64,000 nt of DNA from Myoxocephalus aenaeus (lineage: Eukaryota; Chordata; Actinopteri; Perciformes; Cottidae): assembly GCA_038501785.1 (NCBI GenBank), contig JBAMJR010000005.1:343501-407500 (forward strand), given 5' to 3'. The notes under the pieces are model-generated. The model made no database searches. It saw nothing but the letters and a program-made list of their open reading frames with translations, and was not told the DNA's origin. This document shows, in pieces, positions 56,338 to 64,000 of this stretch; within the stretch, counting starts at the first letter, position 1; the number at the start of each line of letters is the position of its first letter. Position numbers and translations under genes: made by a program.

Positions 56338-56562
56338 GGCATGCATTGAGGTGGGAGGATGGAGAAAGCCGTTGAAGTGCCTCCATTCCTCAGACCTCAT
56401 CTATATTTCAGCTCAGTTTCCCTCGTTCCCTCCTGTTCGCTCTGCACTGAAGGTGAAGAGTTCCTGTCTACCTGTATTATCAGTGTTTATTTATTTTATT
56501 TTATTTAAAAGCACAGCAAAATGTGAAGAAAACAAAACGTAAAAAAAAAAAAATCACATCCT

Positions 56563-57575
56563 CCTCCCCTCTCTGCCACGCCCCCTCACATCCATCCTCC
56601 TCTCTGCCACGCCCCCTCACATCCATCCTCCTCTCTCTGCCACGCCCCCTCACATCCATCCTCCTCTCTCTGCCACGCCCCCTCACATACATCCTCCTCT
56701 CTGCCACGCCCCCTCACATACATCCTCCTCTCTGCCACGCCCCCTCACATACATCCTCCTCTCTGCCACGCCCCCTCACATACATCCTCCTCTCTGCATC
56801 CACGCCCCCTCACATCCATCCTCCTCTCTCTGCCACGCCCCCTCACATCCATCCTCCTCTCTGCCACGCCCCCTCACATCCATCCTCCTCTCTGCATCAA
56901 CGCCCCCTCACATCCATCCTCCTCTCTCTGCCACGCCCCCTCACATACATCCTCCTCTCTGCCACGCCCCCTCACATACATCCTCCTCTCTGCATCCACG
57001 CCCCCTCACATCCATCCTCCTCTCTCTGCCACGCCCCCTCACATCCATCCTCCTCTCTGCCACGCCCCCTCACATCCATCCTCCTCTCTGCCACGCCCCC
57101 TCACATCCATCCTCCTCTCTGCCACGCCCCCTCACATCCATCCTCCTCTCTCTGCCACGCCCCCTCACATCCATCCTCCTCTCTCTGCCACGCCCCCTCA
57201 CATCCATCCTCCTCTCTCTGCCACGCCCCCTCACATCCATCCTCCTCTCTCTGCCACGCCCCCTCACATCCATCCTCCTCTCTCTGCCACGCCCCCTCAC
57301 ATCCATCCTCCTCTCTGCCACGCCCCCTCACATCCATCCTCCTCTCTGCCACGCCCCCTCACATCCATCCTCCTCTCTCTGCCACGCCCCCTCACATCCA
57401 TCCTCCTCTCTGCCACGCCCCCTCACATCCATCCTCCTCTCTGCCACGCCCCCTCACATCCATCCTCCTCTCTGCCACGCCCCCTCACATACATCCTCCT
57501 CTCTGCCACGCCCCCTCACATCCATCCTCCTCTCTGCCACGCCCCCTCACATCCATCCTCCTCTCTGCATCCACG
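56563..57575. repeat. 28-33 bp minisatellite with GCCACGCCCCCTCACAT core
   Basis: About 33 units of CTCTGCCACGCCCCCTCACA plus TCCATCCTC, differing mainly in an extra CT and a GCATC insert. A 373-codon plus-strand frame is a repeat artefact. Each unit has a CCACGCCCCC box like KLF/EGR sites. Confidence 0.95.
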
Positions 57576-57847
57576 CTTAAACCGTCACGTTTAGTCCCGT
57601 GTCCTCCAACAGGACTCACTTTATCCTCCTCTACGCGGCCATGAAGCAGCAGACTCCCCTCACAGGATAGAGGATTATCTAAAGTGGGTCAACGCCCACG
57701 GAAACACTCAGGTTCCACTGGCTCTCCTGTTGGAGCTGCTATCACGGAAACAGGAAGCCGTTTAGAAAAGGTCCATTTGGGCCGGAGTCAAGAGACGTGG
57801 TCTTCACATTAAGAGCAGGGGTCACACACATTGTGTCCAATGGACTC

Positions 57848-58104
57848 CATGACTTTAACCAAATGTCCATGACAAACATTTAGTGAAATCTGGGTGTAAA
57901 CATGAAAAAGTGAGTAAATGTAGTATTTAAACTAACAATGAGAATACAAAGCATACAGTAAACCTTAAATGACTCAAATGAATGAGACAATAGTTTGATT
58001 AAAAGAATAAACATTTATATAGATGCCTGTATGTATGCCTGCTTATATTCTGAGTCTTTCTTTTAAAAGCATATTCATTATTTATAACTCAGCGTAAATG
58101 AACG
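57848..58104. repeat. Inverted duplicate B (partner at 27495-27754)
   Basis: Reverse complement of the sequence just after the C1QTNF gene, about 97% identical by eye. It lies about 4.1 kb upstream of the mgat3 start codon. Confidence 0.92.
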
Positions 58105-58675
58105 TCATGAACACATGAATATAACACATTTACATGACTTTTACAACACTTTTGGGATTTAAATTTTTTTCGTGATGTCTGAGAGCTCAGGGTCACGACC
58201 CGCGAGGGCGGGACAGGAAGCGGTCGGGTTTGAAGCGTCCGAGTGGTCGCTGGGTCTCGACCCCTCGGACACACGGAGACCAGCAGGAGCTCCGTTACGC
58301 CCCGGACGCAGAAAACCAGTTCACCAACTGGTTAATTACTGGTGGATGGAGGGAGATCGGAGAGAAGAGAAGAGAAGAGAAGGGTGTGATTAGAGAGAGG
58401 AATGCAGGGAGTGGAAATGTGAGAGAGAAACAGCTCGAGGCAGAGAAGAGGGGTGTGACAGAGGGAGGAAGTGAGGGAGAGAGAGAGAGAGAGAGAGAGG
58501 TAGAGGTAGAGAGAGAGAGATGAAACGTTCGGTCGGTAAAACAAACAGTTTCCATCTTGGATTATGGCCAGGAAACAGGAAGTGACCATATATGGACTGA
58601 CGCTGTATACGTCTCTGGTTTCAAACGGTCATGTTTACAATGTTTATGAGGGAATAAATCAAGTAGAGTCATTTA
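58105..58675. other. GC-rich stretch and GA-rich repeat, no gene recognised
   Basis: 58170-58330 is CpG-rich and could be part of an upstream promoter region of mgat3; 58355-58525 is GAGA-rich. No firm regulatory element. Confidence 0.35.
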
Positions 58676-58774
58676 TATAGACTTCTATACAACCAGAGGA
58701 GTCTCCCCTGGTGGTCAGGAGAGAGAATGCAGCTTTAACACATGAAGCATATACTTCTATACAACCAGAGGAGT
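58676..58774 (-). repeat. One and a half copies of the 73-bp satellite unit
   Basis: TATAGACTTCTATACAACCA with a degenerate core (TCTCCCCTGGTGGTC, two bases shorter), then a second partial unit to AGAGGAGTCA. Confidence 0.88.
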
Positions 58775-58859
58775 CAATGTGTGTTCTGCTTGTTCCTTAT
58801 TGGCTGGAATATAACACATTATTGTGTTCAGGCTTGCAGTTTAACATTTTTAACATTAA

Positions 58860-58904
58860 AGACGTTTCTTCGACGTGGCTGCGAGCCACGTCGAAGAAAC
58901 GTCT
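58860..58904. other. Perfect 21-bp inverted repeat with 3-nt loop
   Basis: Left arm 58860-58880, loop GCG 58881-58883, right arm 58884-58904, all pairs matching. It is followed by a CGTCTAACACG-type 10-bp tandem repeat (58899-58938). Confidence 0.97.
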
Positions 58905-59156
58905 AACACGTCTAACACGTCTAACACGTCTAACACGCTCGTTGTTATTTTGGCTTTTTCAAGCACCTGCACCTCTTTTCATTAAAGCCTTCTAGTCTGC
59001 AGCTTTGAGACGTCTCATAGACGTCTTCATCAGAGAGACATATCAGAGTATGATGATCATAGTCAGTCTGCCCTAAACCGCTCGCCTCCAACATCCATCT
59101 GTTGACTCACCTCACACGACCCCAAAGAGAGCACATTCAGACCTGCCTGCCCTCCT

Positions 59157-59158
<2 letters not shown>

Positions 59159-59227
<69 letters not shown>
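59159..59227. repeat. (CA)n microsatellite
   Basis: Uninterrupted CA. Confidence 0.97.
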
Positions 59228-59230
<3 letters not shown>

Positions 59231-59935
59231 CAGATTTATTTTGATTTTTCGTCGTCGTCCAGACTTGTAACGCGTACGGTTGCCAGCTGCGATCACGCGG
59301 CCCGTCACTTAGCGGTTGCTAAGGCGCAGTTCAGCGAGGCGCCGTGCATGCTGGGAGATTCAGAAGGTGTCGGCTCCCGCTGCGAGCGAGCACACGTCTG
59401 AAGAAACCGTTGCTTTGTGCGCTGACGCCGCACCCTCTCCCACGCTCTGACTTTAGGAAGTTACCAACGTGATGCAGGTCCCAGAACTCATCAAGGGCCG
59501 GGAAACAGAAACATGAGTTCTCAAACGCAGAGCTTCACTTCTCTTTTTCCACCATCCACGATTGGATCCGCCCCCTGTGGCTAAAAATAAATCCTTCCAG
59601 TAACCTCTCCGCGACCCGTCTGAGAATAAAAAGACATCTGCCGCTCCGCCTACAGCGTGAATGGAGGAGCCGGACTCTGAGGCCACTCACCTCTCTGGAG
59701 CCCGGTGAACGTCCCGAGGCCTCCGGGGGCCGAGGCGCTCATAGAGAGCCTCCGGAGGCTGAGGCGCTCAGTAGGTTGATTAGATCGACACCAAATTACT
59801 TGTAGACAAACATAAGACTTTTATGACGCCAGCCCCCAAAGCTTTTGATGTTTCGTTTAACGCTGTTGCCGTGGTGACCCATCCTTCGCGGTCAACAACG
59901 AAGGTACTTTTGAGGGACTAAGCATACTCGAGACG
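59228..59935. other. CpG-rich stretch, no gene recognised
   Basis: 59270-59450 is CpG-rich; GAGCCTCCGG.GGC.GAGGCG is duplicated near 59720-59780. Could be promoter sequence; not assignable. Confidence 0.3.
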
Positions 59936-59939
59936 TAAC

Positions 59940-60750
59940 TAAACTTGGCACACACATTGACAGGCAAAGATGTAGTTACGTGATATGATTTTAATGCTTC
60001 AAAATCGCAATTCGGCTCGATAGCGCCCCCTACAAATATTCAATTAAGCAGCCCCAGCGCTACGGTTGACCTACATGTATGAAACCTGGTAGCCATATGT
60101 AACACATGTAAACTTACAAATAACTGTATTGGGACCATGCTCTAAACCGTACAGGAAGTCAGATAGCGCCCCCTAAAAAACGTGTTTTTTTTTGACAACC
60201 TGTGAATTGTGAACGCCCACAGTTTTTTCCCCCTATCACCAATTGACCTGAAATTTACCACACATGTCCGGTTGTGTCTGCTCTACAAAAAAGTACATCG
60301 CCGCATTAAGCTCCGCCTACTTAGAATTTCCGCCATTTTGGATTTTTTGAGATACACTTTTTTCCTCAAATCTTCCTAAATGCTGGCTTCGATTTTTACA
60401 AAATCCTCTGTGGATCATTACGGGTTCAATTCCATCACAATGTATAAAAAGCTTGTTTATATCTCATTGTGTTCAGAAGAAAAGGACCAATGAACTTCTA
60501 AGGAGAAAATTCAACAAAATTCAACAAAGCAGCCCTCGCAGTACGTTCAACATAGATATACAACATTTCATAGGCGTATGTACCACATATACACTCACAA
60601 ATAACTGTCGAAGGGTCGCCGGCTCGCCCGTCCGAGAACGTCCGCCTGCCAGGCGGATGTTCGAGGCCGGGAGAGCCGGCGACCCGCAGGCGTCCCCGAC
60701 GTGCCGGCGGCGAGGGCCCAGTCACAGCTGCGAGCAGCTTTAATTTAGAG
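59940..60750. mobile_element. Dispersed fish repeat ending in a large hairpin
   Basis: Repeated AGCGCCCCCTA and ACTTACAAATAACTGT motifs. Near its right end two 36-bp arms (60613-60648 and 60650-60685) are inverted with about five mismatches, followed by CACAGCTGCGAGCAGCTTTAA. Class not assigned. Confidence 0.55.
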
Positions 60751-61267
60751 AGAGAGGGATATATATATATATATATTTTTTTTTTGTTGATCCTCCAAAA
60801 TGTGTATGCATTTTCTTTTGGCAGAATATCCTTTCTTTCTTCTACTGACTTTCCTGTTCTTCGTTTCAGGTCTTCATCATCACGGTCACATGACCACATC
60901 ATCAGTCAAATTCACTACTTTGCACATCTTCGTTTGCACAAAGTCAAAGCGCTGCACTCGGCCAATCAGGGAGCAGCGTCCAGATCGTCACTTTGCATGT
61001 GAAGGAGTCACCGCAGGCAAATGCTGCCGAGCAGCGTGAAAGCGCCTCGTTGTCGGCCGGCTGTGTCATTCTTTCATGTTGCAGAACCAAAGATTACTCG
61101 ATTGGGTGTTCAAGGTCACGACGCGTCCTTCACACAAACATCAGCCTCCATTATTGATCGACTATCAGGTCACTTCAACACTGATAACTGACTGCAGGCG
61201 TCACTGAGCTCGTTGTCTTTACGAGCTTCAGTTAAACTCTACGTGTGTTGATTCTGCTGTCGACATG

Positions 61268-61648
61268 AAGCAGCGGTTAGCGAGCGGTGCGGTTAGCGAG
61301 CGGTGCGGTTAGCGAGCGGTGCGGTTAGCGAGCGGTTAGCGTGCGGTGTGGTTAGCGTGCGGTGCGGTTAGCGAGCGGTGCGGTTAGCGAGCGAGCGGTG
61401 TGGTTAGCGAGCGGTTAGCGTGCGGTGTGGTTAGCGAGCGGTTAGCGTGCGGTGTGGTTAGCGTGCGGTGTGGTTAGCGTGCGGTGCGGTGCGGTTAGCG
61501 AGCGGTGCGGTTAGCGAGCGGTGCGGTTAGCGAGCGGTGCGGTTAGCGAGCGGTGCGGTTAGCGAGCGGTGCGGTTAGCGAGCGGTGCGGTTAGCGAGCG
61601 GTGCGGTTAGCGAGCGAGCGGTGTGGTTAGCGAGCGGTTAGCGTGCGG
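61268..61648. repeat. GCGGTTAGCGAGCGGT minisatellite
   Basis: GCGGTTAGCGAGCGGT and GCGGTTAGCGTGCGGT units, roughly 16-17 bp, with higher-order recurrence. Confidence 0.95.
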
Positions 61649-62835
61649 CGTCAAACATACGGAGCCGACGTCTGAAGTCACGGTTTGAGGCTTCGAGGAG
61701 GATGATGGACTGAAAACGGAGGACTTTACTTTTCTTATCAATGATTATTTTGTTGTGAACAACTATTGAAACTGTAGAAGAACAAAAACATAAATCTCCA
61801 GTCCGACAGAGACTTCGGCCTCCAGCAGAGACACGAGAGAGAGGAGACAGCAAGGAGACAAGGAAGCAAGAGAGGAGACGACAAGGAAACGAGTGAGAGG
61901 AGACGTGAAGGAGACATGGAAACGAGAGGAGACGAAAAGGAAATAAGGAAACGAGTGAGAGGAGACGACAAGGAAAAGCTTCACGATCCCACGAACCGAA
62001 CCCCTGCAGACCTTTAGAGATTAAACAGAAACCCGAAAAGGCTGCGAGATGAAAGGAAATGCATGAATCTAAAACAGACGATTAAATAAACCTTTAAAAT
62101 ATTAAAAGTCAAACGACCTGAGAGGAGGAAACTCCGCGCCGCCGATCATTCCATTTCCTGCTCTTTGCGTCGCTCACGTAAAAAATAAACACTTGTTTTG
62201 GGGCATCGGGAGCAGAAGGAGCTCCACTTCCTGGATCGCTTCCGTTTCAATCGACAGACGGGAAAGCAGGAGCCTCGGAGAAGTAAACACAGAATCCCTC
62301 TGACCGTGAAGGCGTCACGACGAAGACGAGGAGGGAGACGAGGACGAAGGTGCGTTTCCTTAATGAGGGCAATCACAGCGAGCGGAGGCGGACAATGGAG
62401 GAGGCAGGAAGCGATTCGAGAGCTCGTTCTGTCCGTTAGCGTCGATGAGCGAGGCGCCGCATTGTGTCCTGAGATTAACTTTCCCCCAAAGGACAAAGAC
62501 GTCGGGACCCGAAAAAACAGAACAACACATTCCTGAATTAAAGCCGGAGAGACGGCGTGGACGCAGCAGCTGGACGCTGGACGGAGATACAGAGCATCTT
62601 TCAGGAGCACAAGAGGCCTCTGTCTCACCCACGAGGCGTGAAGACACAGAGGAGCTCTTGGACGTTGGAAACGTGCACACACACAAGTCTTGTTTCTCAA
62701 TAATGCATGTTGAGCAGACAGAGCAGCTTTCATACAGACTCTCTGGCAGCTCAGACCGCCAAAATAAAAGCACCAACGCTACCAAAAGAGTTCTGGTGGA
62801 AACGGTGTTTAACCCAGACGGCAAACTCATGCGTT
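61649..62835. other. No gene recognised
   Basis: GAGACGA-rich patch at 61830-61975. Several 100-195 codon frames occur but none has a familiar motif or splice context. Confidence 0.35.
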
Positions 62836-63563
62836 AAAGCTGCATTCTCTCTCCTGACCACCAGGGGGTGACTCCTCTGGTTGTATAGAAGTCTATGCTT
62901 CATGTGTTAAAGCTGCATTCTCTCTCCTGACCACCAGGGGGAGACTCCTCTGGTTGTATAGAAGTCTATGCTTCATGTGTTAAAGCTGCATTCTCTCTCC
63001 TGACCACCAGGGGGAGACTCCTCTGGTTGTATAGAAGTCTATGCTTCATGTGTTAAAGCTGCATTCTCTCTCCTGACCACCAGGGGGAGACTCCTCTGGT
63101 TGTATAGAAGTCTATGCTTCATGCGTTAAAGCTGCATTCTCTCTCCTGACCACCAGGGGGGCGACTCCTCTGGTTGTATAGAAGTCTATGCTTCATGTGT
63201 TAAAGCTGCATTCTCTCTCCTGACCACCAGGGGGTGACTCCTATGGTTGTATAGAAGTCTATGCTTCATGTGTTAAAGCTGCATTCTCTCTCCTGACCAC
63301 CAGGGGGCGACTCCTCTGGTTGTATAGAAGTCTATGCTTCATGTGTTAAAGCTGCATTCTCTCTCCTGACCACCAGGAGGTGACTCCTCTGGTTGTATAG
63401 AAGTCTATGCTTCATGTGTTAAAGCTGCATTCTCTCTACTGACCACCAGGGGGCGACTCCTCTGGTTGTATAGAAGTCTATGCTTCATGTGTTAAAGCTG
63501 CATTCTCTCTCCTGACCACCAGGGGGCGACTCCTCTGGTTGTATAGAAGTCTATGCTTCATTT
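62836..63563 (+). repeat. 73-bp satellite array, ten copies, inverted relative to 20019-20770
   Basis: Unit TTAAAGCTGCATTCTCTCTC then CTGACCACCAGGGGGYGACT. Core variants: GGGGGCGAC intact in copies 7, 9 and 10, one with an extra G (copy 5), GGGGGTGAC (1, 6), GGGGGAGAC (2-4) and GGAGGTGAC (8). CTCF-like motif is on the plus strand. Confidence 0.93.
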
Positions 63564-63850
63564 CCCACCAGAGTCTGTAACGCACAAACCAACCCTGAAG
63601 ACAGAAGAATAACTTGTTCAGTGAGCTGAGGATGTTATTATTATAATTATTATAATTATTATTATAATTATGGGACCGGAACAAGTCCAGAAAAGAGTGA
63701 AGTGAAAACAGGAAGTGAGCCCTGGAGGCGTGAGATCACGTGACGCCGCTGATGAGATGTTATTCAGACGCTCGTCTTGAGGTTCGGGTGTGAATCCTGT
63801 TCTGCTTTCCTTCAGTCACGTCTCAGATCCTCTTGATTTAGAAAACAACG

Positions 63851-63851
<1 letters not shown>

Positions 63852-63916
<65 letters not shown>
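63852..63916. repeat. (CA)n microsatellite
   Basis: CA run followed by CT. Confidence 0.97.
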
Positions 63917-63918
<2 letters not shown>

Positions 63919-64000
63919 CTCTCTCGCTGCGTGAACACTTCTTCTCCCTCGTCTGCAGGCTTTCATCTCCCGCCGGCTGATTGGTGTTCCTGTCGTGTTT

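Noticed and set aside
56523..57644. 373-codon Pro/Ser/His-rich open frame
   Set aside because: Translation of the CCACGCCCCCTC minisatellite.
59285..59325. RFX X-box-like CGGTTGCTAAGG as an mgat3 or cilia-gene promoter element
   Set aside because: Only a half-site match and no transcription start or neighbouring gene to support it.
62146..62837. Overlapping frames of 112-195 codons near the right end
   Set aside because: No conserved motif, no codon or splice evidence, present on both strands.
63958..64000. Possible coding exon start after CTGCAG at the window end (AFISRRLIGVPVVF)
   Set aside because: Only 42 bases before the window ends and no family recognised; needs flanking sequence to judge.

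Overview
This 64 kb window looks like nuclear DNA from a teleost fish, probably a percomorph-type ray-finned fish. Genes are split by GT/AG introns. Transposons of typical fish type (Ty3/gypsy, L2/Rex-like LINEs, Tc1-like, hAT, tRNA-derived SINE) are abundant. Very long TG/CA, CT, TA and TAG microsatellites and 12-73 bp minisatellites take up a large share of the sequence. No bacterial or organellar features are visible.

Host genes that can be supported: (1) a C1QTNF1/6-type (CTRP) secreted collagen/C1q gene on the plus strand (coding exons 21968-22163 and 26727-27278), with a one-base frameshift in the last exon; (2) a six-exon trypsin-fold serine protease on the minus strand (30441-33024), with a LINE immediately upstream of its start codon and an L2-like repeat supplying its C-terminus; (3) mgat3, the bisecting GlcNAc-transferase, on the minus strand in four coding exons (47197-53703); (4) one tRNA-Arg(CCG) gene or tRNA-like copy (12566-12638). 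C1QTNF6 and MGAT3 both lie on human chromosome 22q, so their co-location here fits an ancestral neighbourhood.

Layout: 0.5-8.7 kb is a nearly complete young Ty3/gypsy element (minus strand, 4-bp TSD), one LTR of which is split by a 1.6 kb hAT-type element with a perfect 8-bp TSD. From 8.7 to 13 kb there is a Tc1-like relic interrupted by a near-full-length, frame-broken LINE and carrying the tRNA. From 13 to 21.5 kb the sequence is almost all minisatellite and microsatellite, ending with a 10-copy 73-bp satellite. The C1QTNF gene follows at 21.9-27.3 kb, its intron holding an 0.8 kb minisatellite and a hAT transposase relic. A non-autonomous DNA transposon occupies 28.2-29.7 kb, and the protease with its inserted LINE 30.4-34.5 kb. 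The stretch 34.5-47 kb is repeats, including a 1.1 kb 15-bp minisatellite with higher-order structure, and may include the mgat3 3'UTR. mgat3 follows, with nested hAT elements and a 1.1 kb minisatellite in its introns. From 53.8 to 64 kb there are two probable solo LTRs, a GC-box-like minisatellite, hairpins and a second inverted 73-bp satellite array.

The most noteworthy signals are two 10-copy arrays of the 73-bp unit, each unit carrying a CTCF-like core, in opposite orientation on either side of the gene-bearing interval; a second nested inverted pair (27.5 versus 57.9 kb, about 97% identical by eye) with nearly the same centre of symmetry; two perfect 21-bp-arm, 3-nt-loop hairpins beside tandem repeats; and the transposon-remodelled serine protease. 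No wholly new coding system was recognised. Boundaries and identities were judged by eye, without alignment tools.
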